Part shown: piece after piece, positions 1 to 8,511 of the stretch
Position numbering within the stretch: position 1 is the first letter of the stretch
How the letters are laid out: every line of letters begins with the position of its first letter
Assembly (NCBI RefSeq): GCF_016785095.1
Contig: NZ_JAEKJB010000010.1
Coordinates: 62,001 to 126,000 of the forward strand
Direction: 5' to 3'
DNA from: Alloalcanivorax marinus
Lineage (GTDB): Bacteria; Pseudomonadota; Gammaproteobacteria; Pseudomonadales; Alcanivoracaceae
DNA length: 64,000 nucleotides
Position numbers and translations under genes: made by a program
Notes under the pieces: generated by a model
The model's database searches: none
What the model was told of the DNA's origin: nothing
Seen by the model: the letters and a program-made list of their open reading frames with translations, nothing else

Positions 1-14
1 CGTTTCGAGGCCCC

Positions 15-623
15 ATGCGTAAACAGCCACGGCAAAAACGTTCCCGGGAAATGGTGAAAGCCCTGGTGGAAGCCACCGGTCAGTGCATCCAGCGCCACGG
101 CCTGGACGACACCACCACGGCGCGTATCGCCGAACAGGCCGGCGTCAGCGTCGGTTCGCTGTACCAGTACTTCGGCGACAAGGACGCCCTGATCGCGGCA
201 CTGCTGGACCGCCTCGCCGAGGACATCGCCGCCGGCCTGCGGCGGCTGCCGCTGATGGCGGTCACCGACCTGGGCGAGATGGTGCACCGCTCGATCCGCT
301 TCGGCTTCTCGGTGCTGCGCTCCCGGGACGGGCTCTATCTGGAGCTGGTGCGCAACTGGCATCGGCTGCCCACCAACCGGGTGGTGGACCTGCTGCAGCA
401 GCATTTCATGGAACTGTCGCGGCTGTATTTTCTGCGCCACTATCGGGATTATCCAATCGAGAACCTGGAGGTGCGCGTGTTCATCGTCACCAACAGCGTG
501 CTGTTCACCATGGTGCGCCACGTCAGCCAGGGCGATCTGATCGATGAAGAAGAGCTGGCCCGGGAACTGACGCGCATGGTGGCCGGGTACCTGGGACAAC
601 CCCCGCAAGGTGACCCGCCGTGA
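15..623 (+). CDS. TetR/AcrR family transcriptional regulator
   Basis: A 202-residue one-component repressor. The N-terminal 60 residues form a TetR helix-turn-helix with the typical pattern TTARIAEQAGVSVGSLYQYF at about 34-53, followed by a mostly helical ligand-binding region. The C-terminal part (about 80-195) carries no recognisable ligand signature. It overlaps the next gene (an AraC regulator) by 4 bases, so the two are probably co-translated. The ATG at 15 has only a weak GAGG upstream and the frame stays open to the window edge, so a start further upstream outside the window cannot be excluded. Target and ligand are unknown; the desaturase two genes downstream is a possible target (inference). 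Confidence 0.85.
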   Translation: MRKQPRQKRSREMVKALVEATGQCIQRHGLDDTTTARIAEQAGVSVGSLYQYFGDKDALIAALLDRLAEDIAAGLRRLPLMAVTDLGEMVHRSIRFGFSVLRSRDGLYLELVRNWHRLPTNRVVDLLQQHFMELSRLYFLRHYRDYPIENLEVRVFIVTNSVLFTMVRHVSQGDLIDEEELARELTRMVAGYLGQPPQGDPP

Positions 624-1612
624 GCCCGGATCTGGCGCTTACCTACTGCCGCATGATCGCCGACACCCTGGAGACCAATGACGCCGGGCGGACCATTCTG
701 CTCGAAGGCACCGGCATCAACGCGGCCACTCTGGAGCAAGGCGAGGGTTTCATCGACTGGCCCGGTGCACGCCGGCTGATCGCCAATGCCCTGGCCCTGT
801 CGCCACGGCCGGACCTGGCCCTGCGCACTGGCCTGCGCGCCCTGCCCGCCATGCATGGCCCCATGGGCATGGCGGCCATGGCCAGCGCCACCCTGCGCGA
901 CGCCATGCTGCTGTTCGCGCGCTTTAACAACACCCGCACCCGGGTGTTCAGCACTCATCTGGAAGAAGACCGGGAGGCCATTACCCTGCGGCTGGATTTC
1001 ATCGAGCCCCAGGACTACGCGGTGCGCTTTCTCACCGAATCGGCGCTGGCCTCCGCCTTTGCCTGCCATATCGTGCTGCGTGGCCGCCCCATCAAGGACG
1101 GCGCCGTGCATTTCAACTATCCGCCGCCGGAGCACGCCGTCCTGTATCGGGAAGCGTTCGCCGGCATCCGGGTGCAATTCGACGCCCCCCGCGTGGCGTT
1201 GACCTTGCCTGCTCACTACGGTGACGAGCCGGTGCCCAGCCACGACCGGGATTTGCTGTGGATGGCGGTGCGCCAGTGCGAGGCCCGCCAGGAAGCACTG
1301 CGCCGGCACGGCTCGTTCAGCGACCAGGTGCTGGCGCGGCTACGCGCCGAACCGGAACCGGACCTGGTGGCGGTGGCCGGGACGCTGCACGTCAGCCCGC
1401 GCACTCTGATCCGCCGGCTCAAGGCCGAGGGCACCCGTTTCCAGGCCCTGCGCGACCGCACCCGGGCGCAACGGGCCGCCGAACTGCTGGGCCTGCCCCA
1501 CTACACCGTGGCGGCGGTGGCCCGGGAGTTGGGTTATACCGATGTGGCCAGTTTCCGACGCGCCTTCCGGCGCTGGTATGGCACCCACCCCAGCGACTTC
1601 CGCCGTTCCTGA
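620..1612 (+). CDS. AraC family regulator with Arabinose_bd-type N-terminal domain
   Basis: A 330-residue regulator. Residues about 15-200 resemble the arabinose-binding-like domain found in AraC regulators of lipid and amino-acid catabolism (OruR/AlkR-like architecture). The C-terminal 100 residues are a two-HTH AraC DNA-binding domain, with VAAVARELGYTDVASFRRAF and the closing FRRWYGTHPSDFR pattern. The start is GTG at 620, overlapping the TetR stop (GTGA). It lies about 100 bases upstream of the fatty-acid desaturase gene on the same strand. Local control of that gene is plausible but is inferred from position only. Confidence 0.85.
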   Translation: MSPDLALTYCRMIADTLETNDAGRTILLEGTGINAATLEQGEGFIDWPGARRLIANALALSPRPDLALRTGLRALPAMHGPMGMAAMASATLRDAMLLFARFNNTRTRVFSTHLEEDREAITLRLDFIEPQDYAVRFLTESALASAFACHIVLRGRPIKDGAVHFNYPPPEHAVLYREAFAGIRVQFDAPRVALTLPAHYGDEPVPSHDRDLLWMAVRQCEARQEALRRHGSFSDQVLARLRAEPEPDLVAVAGTLHVSPRTLIRRLKAEGTRFQALRDRTRAQRAAELLGLPHYTVAAVARELGYTDVASFRRAFRRWYGTHPSDFRRS

Positions 1613-1715
1613 ACCCGCGCTGTCACTTTTTATCCCCCTGTTGGCAATTTCCGTGTCTGCCCGTCGTCGCCTTCCTGGTAAACACTGTGTGCACGTAACG
1701 AGGCGGAGACCCGTG

Positions 1716-2588
1716 ATGTACAGCGACGCGACCGACACCCTGGAAAAACAACGGCTGGCCCGGCTGCGGCTGTCCCCCACCCTGGCCTGGCCCACGGTGG
1801 CGATTCTGATCGGCAGCGTGGCCACCATCGCCGCCAGTTGGGTGCTGACCATGAACCATCTCTGGCCGCTGTGGGTGGGCATGGTGGTCAACGGCGTGGC
1901 CGGCTACGCCTTGTTCACCCCGGCCCATGAGGCGATTCACCGCTGCGCCGCGCGCAGCCCGAAAATGAACGACTTCCTGCTGGCGGCGGCCACCTTCGTG
2001 GCGGTGCCCTTCGGCCGGGGCCGGTTATTCCGGCTGCTGCACATGCGCCATCACCGCTTCGCCAACGAGGAGAACGACCCGGACCACTGGATGGCCCGCA
2101 GCCTCTGGACCATGCCGCTGTGGGGCCTGTGGCCCTACTTCTACGTGATCTTTTTCCTGCGTGATCCAAACCGGGTGCCGGGCCTGAAGGTGTCCGAGGT
2201 GGTCCGTGAAATGCTGGTGGCCGGCGCCATCATCGCCGCGCTCTGGGTATGGGCGCCGTTCTATATGCTCACGCTGTGGCTGATCCCCACTTACCTGGCG
2301 TTCTTTCTCATGTGTCTGGTATTCATGGTGCTGCCCCACTACCCGCACACCGGCCGCCAGGACCAGGACCCGAACCGCACCGCCCTGATGCGCATAGGCC
2401 AGGAATGGTGGCTCACGCCGGTGCTGATGTATCAGAACTACCACCTGATGCATCACCTGTACCCGACCATTCCGTTCTACCGCTACGGCAAGGCCTGGAA
2501 GGCGCGGGAAGCGCACCACCGGGCGCACTCCGGCGCCATGATCGTCGGCCCCTTCGACCTGGGCCCGCGTACCCGACCGCGGGCATGA
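1716..2588 (+). CDS. Membrane-bound fatty acid desaturase/hydroxylase family protein
   Basis: A 290-residue di-iron integral membrane enzyme. Histidine clusters are HEAIH (71-75), HMRHH (109-113), HYPH (208-211) and HLMHH (243-247), separated by hydrophobic segments at about 25-65, 85-100, 132-150 and 168-205. This is the FA_desaturase layout, which also covers carotenoid ketolases and hydroxylases (CrtW-like), so the substrate cannot be fixed from sequence. The ATG at 1716 is chosen because AGGCGGAG lies at 1701-1708; a GTG directly before it (1713) is an alternative. The enzyme would introduce a double bond or hydroxyl into a membrane lipid or carotenoid chain. It sits behind TetR and AraC regulators. 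Confidence 0.75.
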   Translation: MYSDATDTLEKQRLARLRLSPTLAWPTVAILIGSVATIAASWVLTMNHLWPLWVGMVVNGVAGYALFTPAHEAIHRCAARSPKMNDFLLAAATFVAVPFGRGRLFRLLHMRHHRFANEENDPDHWMARSLWTMPLWGLWPYFYVIFFLRDPNRVPGLKVSEVVREMLVAGAIIAALWVWAPFYMLTLWLIPTYLAFFLMCLVFMVLPHYPHTGRQDQDPNRTALMRIGQEWWLTPVLMYQNYHLMHHLYPTIPFYRYGKAWKAREAHHRAHSGAMIVGPFDLGPRTRPRA

Positions 2589-2626
2589 CTGGTACAGTGG
2601 TCGGATTCCATTGCAAGGAACCGACC

Positions 2627-3406
2627 ATGGCCAACCAAACCGACGCCCCCCAGCAGTTGGCGGTGTTGATCGACGCCGACAACGCAGCGCCGGCGATTGT
2701 CGAGGGGCTGTTCGAGGAAATCGCCAAGTACGGCACCGCCACCGTGAAACGCATCTACGGCGACTGGACCAAGCCCAACCTGGGCGGCTGGAAGCAGGTG
2801 CTGCTGGATTACTCGATTCAGCCGGTGCAGCAGTTCGCCTACACCACCGGCAAGAACGCCACCGACAGCTCGCTGATCATCGACGCCATGGATCTGCTTT
2901 ATACCCGGGCACTGGATGGCTTCTGCCTGGTCAGCAGCGACAGCGACTTCACCCGCCTGGCGGCGCGGCTGCGGGAAGGCGGGCTGATCGTCTATGGCTT
3001 CGGCGAGCGCAAAACGCCGAAGCCCCTGGTGGCCGCCTGTGACAAGTTCATCTATACGGAAATCCTGCGCGCCGACCACGACGGCGGCGAAGCCGCCGGT
3101 AGCGACGGCAAGCCCGCCGGCAAGGAACAGGCCGCCACCGGCGGCAATCAGGAAAAACCGCCGCTGAAACTGATCACCCGGGTGATCGACGATATCGCCG
3201 ACGAGGAAGACTGGGTGCACCTGGGCGCGCTTGGGCAGAACATCAACAAGCGCCGACCGGAGTTCGACACACGGTTGTATGGCTTCAAGAAGCTTAGCGA
3301 CCTGCTGCGCGCCTACCCGAAGCAGTTCGAGGTAGCGCCGGTGGGCGGCGGCAACAACGCCCTGAGGGTCAAAAACGTGCGCAAAAGCGGCGGCAAGAGC
3401 GGTTAG
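2627..3406 (+). CDS. NYN-domain ribonuclease-like protein with C-terminal LOTUS/OST-HTH domain
   Basis: A 259-residue protein of the LabA/DUF88 group. The N-terminal NYN (PIN-like) domain starts with AVLIDADNA near residues 10-18 and contains VSSDSDFTRLA, which supplies the acidic residues expected of a metal-dependent nuclease fold. A low-complexity linker rich in Gly, Ala and Lys follows. The C-terminus (about 180-245) matches the OST-HTH/LOTUS pattern, an RNA-binding winged helix: VHLGALGQNINKRRPEFD, then YGFKKLSDLL. The ATG at 2627 is preceded by AAGGAA at 2615-2620. Role in RNA metabolism is family knowledge; targets are unknown. It converges on the substrate-binding protein gene at 3440. 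Confidence 0.85.
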   Translation: MANQTDAPQQLAVLIDADNAAPAIVEGLFEEIAKYGTATVKRIYGDWTKPNLGGWKQVLLDYSIQPVQQFAYTTGKNATDSSLIIDAMDLLYTRALDGFCLVSSDSDFTRLAARLREGGLIVYGFGERKTPKPLVAACDKFIYTEILRADHDGGEAAGSDGKPAGKEQAATGGNQEKPPLKLITRVIDDIADEEDWVHLGALGQNINKRRPEFDTRLYGFKKLSDLLRAYPKQFEVAPVGGGNNALRVKNVRKSGGKSG

Positions 3407-3411
3407 CGGCA

Positions 3412-3431
3412 GGCGCCGGCGTGCCGGCGCC
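3412..3431. terminator. Perfect 9-bp hairpin between convergent genes
   Basis: GGCGCCGGC (3412-3420), 2-nt loop, GCCGGCGCC (3423-3431). It lies in the 33-base gap between the NYN gene stop and the stop of the opposing binding-protein gene. There is no T-run on either side, so it is at best a weak bidirectional terminator. Confidence 0.45.
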
Positions 3432-3439
3432 CGACCGGT

Positions 3440-4702
3440 TCAGTCCCGCGGGGGGCGGCGCATTTTGCAGGTGGTGGGCATGGCCACGTCCTCGGCGGGA
3501 ATCAGCGCCACCTTGGCGAAATTGTAATCGGTGCCTTCGGCGCCATAGGGCATGTCGCCCTTCATCACCGACAGCACCATCGGTTGCTGAATCTGGTGGT
3601 CATCCTTACGCATGGTGTAGGTACCCGTATCCATGTCCACGGACAGGCCCTCCATGGCGAAAGCGATGTCCACCGGGTCCACGCTGCCGGTCTCATCGGC
3701 GGCTTTCTTGAGCATCTCCATCATCGTGGTCAGACGCGGGTAGAACAGGAAATAATCCCAATCGGTTTGCTGGTACATATCCTTCTGGCGCTGGCCGATT
3801 TCCGGGTCCTCGGTATCGCCGTAATAGGCGTAGATTTCATAGATCCTGTCCACGCCGCGATCGCCGACCTGGGTCACGGTGCCTGGGCTGCCCGCGTAAT
3901 AGGTCAGGAACGGCGCGTCGATGCCGAAGTCCGCCAGCGTCTTGGCCAGCAACACCATGTCCTGCCCCCAGTTACCACTGATGATCGCGTCCGCGCCGGA
4001 GGCCTTGATCTTGGAGGCGTAGGGAGTGAAATCCTTGACCTTGGCCAGCGGATGGAAATCGTTGCCGACGATTTCAATGTCGGGGCGCTTTTCCTTGAGC
4101 ATTTCGCGGGCCATGGACGACACCGAATGACCAAAACTGTAGTCCTGGTTGATCAGATACACCTTCTTGATGTCCTTCTGATCCTTGATCCAGTTGGTCA
4201 GGGCATTCATCTTCATGTCGGAGCCGGCATCGAAGCGGAAATGCCAGAACGAACAGCGTTCGTTGGTGAGCACCGGGTCCACCGCGCCATGATTCAGATA
4301 CAGCATCTCCTCGCCGGGATTGCGGCGGTTGTGTTTATCGATCGCCGAGATCAGCGCCGACCCCACCGATGAGCCGTTGCCCTGCACGATATAACGGATG
4401 CCGTCGTCCGCCGCCTTTTGCAACTGCACCAGGCTTTCCTGGGGGCTGACCTTGTTATCCAAACCGACAATGCGGAACGGATGGCCATCCATGCCGCCTT
4501 CGGCGTTAAGACGTTCCGCCTCGAACTTCATATGCGCCACCAGCGGCAGCCCCACGCCGGCCATCGGCCCGGTCAGCGGATCGATAATGGCGATGGTGAC
4601 CGGTTCCTTGTCGGCGGGCGCGGCGTGACCTGGAGCGATAAACAAAAACGAAAGGAAAATAGCGGTGACCGTGGCTTTCCACGGTGTTTTCTCTGCGAAC
4701 AT
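3440..4702 (-). CDS. LivK-type periplasmic substrate-binding protein (Peripla_BP_6), orphan
   Basis: A 420-residue ABC-transporter binding protein. The N-terminal signal peptide has a hydrophobic core around residues 9-25 ending in GHA-A, followed by the Peripla_BP_6 start VTIAIIDPLTGPMAGVG. Conserved middle motifs are present, such as IYLINQDYSFGHS-like KKVYLINQDYSFGHSV. The ATG at 4702 is chosen for the GGGAGAG just upstream; a longer frame begins at 4741. No LivHMGF permease or ATPase genes are adjacent. It follows the TRAP operon on the same strand after a 117-base gap, so it may have its own promoter. The ligand is probably an amino acid, amide or small organic compound (family knowledge only). 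Confidence 0.85.
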   Translation of the reverse strand: MFAEKTPWKATVTAIFLSFLFIAPGHAAPADKEPVTIAIIDPLTGPMAGVGLPLVAHMKFEAERLNAEGGMDGHPFRIVGLDNKVSPQESLVQLQKAADDGIRYIVQGNGSSVGSALISAIDKHNRRNPGEEMLYLNHGAVDPVLTNERCSFWHFRFDAGSDMKMNALTNWIKDQKDIKKVYLINQDYSFGHSVSSMAREMLKEKRPDIEIVGNDFHPLAKVKDFTPYASKIKASGADAIISGNWGQDMVLLAKTLADFGIDAPFLTYYAGSPGTVTQVGDRGVDRIYEIYAYYGDTEDPEIGQRQKDMYQQTDWDYFLFYPRLTTMMEMLKKAADETGSVDPVDIAFAMEGLSVDMDTGTYTMRKDDHQIQQPMVLSVMKGDMPYGAEGTDYNFAKVALIPAEDVAMPTTCKMRRPPRD

Positions 4703-4819
4703 GGCTCTCTCCCGAGTTGTTATATTATTGATCGAAACCACATACCCTGGAGTATGTGCACAGGAGAAACGCCGTGTCCAGTAGGGAGATCACGGCTGAA
4801 ACGCAACGCCGCGGTGGGC

Positions 4820-6127
4820 CTAACGCACCAGCCAGAGACTCAGAGCGGGAATATAGGTGATCGCCAGCAGTGCCACGATCAGCACCAGCATGAACGGAAT
4901 GGTGGCGGCGAACAGCTCGGTGATCGACTTGCGGAACCGGTAACTGGCGATGAAGAGGTTCATGCCCACCGGTGGCGTGATGTAGCCGATCTGCATGTTG
5001 GCCACGAAGATAATGCCCAGGTGCATCGGATCGATGCCATAGCGCAGCGCCACCGGCAGGATCAGCGGCACCATGATCACCAGGGCGGCGAAAATATCCA
5101 GCATGGCGCCGAGCACCAGCAACAGAATGTTCAGCAGAATCAGGAAGGCGATCTTGCCATGCACATGGGTCTGGATGAACTGGAACAGTTGCTCGGGCAC
5201 CTCGGCGTACACCAGGTAATCGGCGAACGCCTGGGCCACCGCCAGAATCAGCAGGATGCCACCCACCATCACCATGGCTTCGCGGGTAATGCCCGGCAGC
5301 CGCCGCAGGGGAATCTCCCGGTACAGCCACACTTCCGCGATCAGCACGTAAAGCGCGGTCACCGCCGCCGCCTCGCTGACCACCAATACGCCGGAAAACA
5401 CGCCGCCCAGCACCACCAGTGGCAACGGCAGTTCCCAGCGCGCGTCCCATAGGGCGGCACGCAGTTCCCGGCCACTGAACGCCTGGCGCGGCACCGCGGT
5501 GGCGCCCCCGGCGTCGCCGGCCCGGGTCGCCCACAGGCAATACAGGTACAGCAGCACCACCATCAGCAACGCCGGACCCACGCCGGCCAGATAAAGATCG
5601 ACGATCTCCACCGGCGGCATGGCCAGTTGCTGGGAGAGCTGCTGGGCGATGATGCCGTAGATCAGCAGCGGCACCGAGGGCACCAGCAACAGCCCCAGGC
5701 TGCCGGAGGAAGTCACCAGCCCCAGGCTGAAGCGTTGCGGGTAGCCGGCCTTCACCAGCGCCGGCAGCAGCAAGGCGCCCAGCGCCACGATGGTCACCCC
5801 GGAGCCACCGGTAAGAGCGGTGAAGAAGGCGCAGGCGATCAGCGCCACGAACGCCATGCCGCCGGGCATCCAGCCAAACGCCGCCTGGCTGAGACGCATC
5901 AATCGATCGGCGGTGCGGGATTCGCTGAGCAGAAAGCCAGCGAAGGTGAACAGCGGCAGCGCCATCAGTACCACCGAATCCGCCAGCTGATAGATATCGA
6001 TGTGCAGCACCGCCAGCGGCGAGCCCAGCGCATAAAAACCGAGAGCGGCGGCGCCCAGCAGCACCGCGAACAGGGGCGCGCCGAGCAGCGCCAGCAAAAT
6101 CAGGATCAGGGCACCGGCCAGGATCAT
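4820..6127 (-). CDS. dctM: TRAP transporter large permease subunit
   Basis: A 435-residue inner-membrane protein with roughly a dozen hydrophobic segments across its whole length. Typical DctM features include ALTGGSGVTIVALGALLLPALVKAGY near 115-140 and the closing VANMQIGYITPPVGMNLFIA motif. It forms the ion-coupled transport channel of a tripartite ATP-independent periplasmic transporter. Its start overlaps the dctQ stop by 4 bases (ATGA), so the two are translationally coupled. It is the last gene of tatT-dctP-dctQ-dctM. Confidence 0.93.
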   Translation of the reverse strand: MILAGALILILLALLGAPLFAVLLGAAALGFYALGSPLAVLHIDIYQLADSVVLMALPLFTFAGFLLSESRTADRLMRLSQAAFGWMPGGMAFVALIACAFFTALTGGSGVTIVALGALLLPALVKAGYPQRFSLGLVTSSGSLGLLLVPSVPLLIYGIIAQQLSQQLAMPPVEIVDLYLAGVGPALLMVVLLYLYCLWATRAGDAGGATAVPRQAFSGRELRAALWDARWELPLPLVVLGGVFSGVLVVSEAAAVTALYVLIAEVWLYREIPLRRLPGITREAMVMVGGILLILAVAQAFADYLVYAEVPEQLFQFIQTHVHGKIAFLILLNILLLVLGAMLDIFAALVIMVPLILPVALRYGIDPMHLGIIFVANMQIGYITPPVGMNLFIASYRFRKSITELFAATIPFMLVLIVALLAITYIPALSLWLVR

Positions 6128-6618
6128 GCCACCGGCTCCCGCATGCGCGGCCGGCGGCCCACCAGGCCCAGGCCGAACAGAATCAGATAACGCAGCGCCA
6201 TCACCGAGAAGCCGAGGGGAATCACCGCCTGCAGCAACCAGCTGGGGATGCCGGCGAAGGCGGCGCCGCCGAACTGGCGTTCCTCGATCACGAAGCCCAG
6301 GCCATACCAGGCGGTGAGCAGGCAGATGCCGGCGGTGAACAGATCCACCAGGCCGGTGATCCAGGGCAGCAGACGCTCGGGCAGGAAGTTGGCGGCCAGG
6401 TCGATGCGGATGTGTTCATCCTTGCGCGACGCGATCATGGCGCCCAGCAGGCCAATCCACAAAACCGCGTTGCGCAGCAGTGGATCGGCCCACACCAGGC
6501 TGGTGCCGACCAGATTGCGCAGCACGATCTGCGCCACCGCCAGGGCCACCATCATCAGCACCACGAAGACAATCAGGCCGTCCTCGAAACGGTGAATCCA
6601 GCCCAGCAGGCGTCGCAT
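6124..6618 (-). CDS. dctQ: TRAP transporter small permease subunit
   Basis: A 164-residue protein with four predicted membrane segments (about 14-34, 47-63, 85-108 and 130-150), the usual DctQ topology. The conserved central region reads RKDEHIRIDLAANFLP. It overlaps dctP by one base at the 5' end (TGATG) and dctM by four bases at the 3' end, showing a tightly coupled operon. The subunit pairs with DctM in the inner membrane. Confidence 0.9.
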   Translation of the reverse strand: MRRLLGWIHRFEDGLIVFVVLMMVALAVAQIVLRNLVGTSLVWADPLLRNAVLWIGLLGAMIASRKDEHIRIDLAANFLPERLLPWITGLVDLFTAGICLLTAWYGLGFVIEERQFGGAAFAGIPSWLLQAVIPLGFSVMALRYLILFGLGLVGRRPRMREPVA

Positions 6619-7610
6619 CAGGAGCCGCTGTTCCGGTAGGCCTCGAGAATGGCGTGCAGCCGGTCAAGCATGTCCTGGCTGAGCTGGCCGTCCCGCACCA
6701 GCTTTTGCGTGGCCTTGTCGGCGTAGCGCTTCCACTCCGCGCGTTGCTCGTCATCGGGCGACACCAGCTCCAGCCCCTGGTTGCGCACCGCCTTGAAGGC
6801 GGCCTTGTTCTGCTCGCGGCTATCCTTGTCGATGCCTTCGAAGGCACCTTCCAACACCCGGCGCACGACCTTCTGATCGGCCTCGGAGAGCCGCTCGAAG
6901 TGGCGCTTCTGAATCGCCAGCAAGCCATAGGTGTAAAGCAGCGGCAGGTCGGTGATGTAGTTGACCCGGGAGTACCACTGCAGGGTCAGAGCCGCCACCG
7001 GCGGCGCCGCGTAGGCATCGATGGCACCGGTTTGCAAGGAGGTGAGCACGCTGCCGATATTCAGCACGATGGGCGACAAATCCAGCGTGGCGGCGGCGTT
7101 GGCCGAGGCGCTGTCGCCGGACGGCAGCCACAGTTTCTGGGCACGCAGGTCGTCCAGGCCACGCACCGGCTTGTCGGACATGATGTAGGCGAAACCACCG
7201 TCCACCAGCCCGAAGCTGACCCAGCCGTTGTCCTCCAGCCCCTGCTTGATCAGCGGGTCCAGCTTCTCGCGGGCGGCATCCACCTCGGCGTAATTGTTGA
7301 ACGTCAGCGGCACATTGAGGATCTGGCTGTCCCGGTAGTAACGGGCGAAAGCACCGCCCTGGGCCATCTGTCCGTGCAACTGGCCAACGCGGATCTTGCG
7401 CTGCACCGCCTGGTCATCGCCCATCACGCCACCGGGGTAGATTTTCAGCGATACCCGGCCATCGGTTTCCTGCTCAATGGTGTCACCGGCCTGCTTGAGC
7501 GCCTTGACCACGGCGGTGCCGTCCGGATACAGCGTGGAAATTTTCAGGGTAGTGGCGAAGGCCAGCATCGGCATCAGAGCCAGCAGGGCCACGGCGGTTC
7601 TCAACATCAT
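6618..7610 (-). CDS. dctP: TRAP transporter substrate-binding protein (DctP family)
   Basis: A 330-residue periplasmic protein. A short signal peptide ends near residue 19 (AFA-T). The body has the DctP pattern, including IYPGGVMGDDQAVQRKIRVGQ and the region SVLTSLQTGAIDAYAAPP, which places it among the TRAP proteins that travel with a TatT lipoprotein. The start is one of two adjacent ATG codons (7610 or 7607); AGGAG spacing slightly favours the second. The gene lies 6 bases after tatT. Family knowledge: DctP proteins of TatT-type systems have been proposed to bind hydrophobic ligands rather than simple C4-dicarboxylates. Confidence 0.9.
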   Translation of the reverse strand: MMLRTAVALLALMPMLAFATTLKISTLYPDGTAVVKALKQAGDTIEQETDGRVSLKIYPGGVMGDDQAVQRKIRVGQLHGQMAQGGAFARYYRDSQILNVPLTFNNYAEVDAAREKLDPLIKQGLEDNGWVSFGLVDGGFAYIMSDKPVRGLDDLRAQKLWLPSGDSASANAAATLDLSPIVLNIGSVLTSLQTGAIDAYAAPPVAALTLQWYSRVNYITDLPLLYTYGLLAIQKRHFERLSEADQKVVRRVLEGAFEGIDKDSREQNKAAFKAVRNQGLELVSPDDEQRAEWKRYADKATQKLVRDGQLSQDMLDRLHAILEAYRNSGS

Positions 7611-7616
7611 TGTCTC

Positions 7617-8471
7617 CTAGAAATACTCGTCGGCGCTGTCCAGCAGCCGACGCGCCTCGCGCTTGGCGTAGGCATTCTGCAAGGTGAGGTCGGCCACGTC
7701 CACGTCGGCGTCCAGCACCTGGCGCAGTTGCCGGTCGTGCAGTTCGCGGTCGAATACCAGGCGCGCGTAGTGCTCGGCGTAGAACACCCGGGCCAGCAGG
7801 TTGTCGCCGTCGGACAACGCAATGGCACGCAGGAAGTGCTCGCGGGCCTGCTCCGGCTGACCGCCCAGGGTGGCTGGCAGCAGGCTGTTGAGCACCCCCA
7901 GGTACATGTGTGCCTGGCCGTGCTGATAGCCTTCGTCCAGGACCACCACCCGCTCCATGAGCAGGCGCACCCGGGACAGCTCGGCCACCGCGTTCCAATC
8001 GTCGGAGTGGGTCTGGATGTAGCCGGCCCAGGCGGCGCCCAGGGTGAACAGCGCCGGCACGTCTCCCTTGTCGGCCCCGGCTACCAGGGTCTCCAGCGCC
8101 GGCACGTCCATCTCCCGGGCCCGGCAGTAGGCGTGATCGTGGGCGCAAGCGGCGCGCAGACCATAGTCCAGGGCCTTGGCATTGAGGCGGGCGGCCCGTC
8201 GCGGATCGTCCACGAACAGACCGGCGTAGGCACCGTAGAGGTCGGCGCCGGTGGCGAGCAGGGATTCACGCTCCGGCCAGTTGACGATCAGGCCGTCGAT
8301 CATCAGCAGATAACTGGGCAGACCCGCTTCCACCGTGGCCAGATCGCCGTTCTGGCGCACACCCTGACCCAGACTGTCGCCGACCCGGGCCAGGCCACAG
8401 CCCTGCAGAGCAAGGGTCAGGCCAGCCAGCGCCGCGATGGCAATTGTCCGTTGCTTCAAACCTCTCTCCAT
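7617..8471 (-). CDS. tatT: TRAP transporter T-component lipoprotein (TatT family)
   Basis: A 284-residue lipoprotein. The signal peptide ends in the lipobox LQGC with Cys25 as the lipidation site. The rest is helical, TPR-like repeat sequence (for example FTLGAAWAGYIQTHSDDW and QAHMYLGVLNSLLPATLGG), as in the Treponema Tp0956 TatT family. Such proteins form a trimer that docks the DctP partner. The ATG at 8471 is chosen because it places the signal peptide at the N-terminus; the frame is open further upstream. It is the first gene of the TRAP operon. The assigned family is well supported; the ligand is unknown. Confidence 0.85.
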   Translation of the reverse strand: MERGLKQRTIAIAALAGLTLALQGCGLARVGDSLGQGVRQNGDLATVEAGLPSYLLMIDGLIVNWPERESLLATGADLYGAYAGLFVDDPRRAARLNAKALDYGLRAACAHDHAYCRAREMDVPALETLVAGADKGDVPALFTLGAAWAGYIQTHSDDWNAVAELSRVRLLMERVVVLDEGYQHGQAHMYLGVLNSLLPATLGGQPEQAREHFLRAIALSDGDNLLARVFYAEHYARLVFDRELHDRQLRQVLDADVDVADLTLQNAYAKREARRLLDSADEYF

Positions 8472-8485
8472 TCGTTGCGCGCCCT

Positions 8486-8505
8486 GTCGCGGCTTCAGCC
8501 GCGAC
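8486..8505. repeat. REP-like hairpin core
   Basis: GTCGCGGCT-TC-AGCCGCGAC, a perfect 9-bp stem with a 2-nt loop, lying between glpG and tatT. It is the core of the dispersed palindrome GTAGGAGCGRCTTCAGYCGCGA seen elsewhere in the window. It may end or attenuate transcription from glpG into tatT. Confidence 0.6.
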
Positions 8506-8511
8506 CCCACG

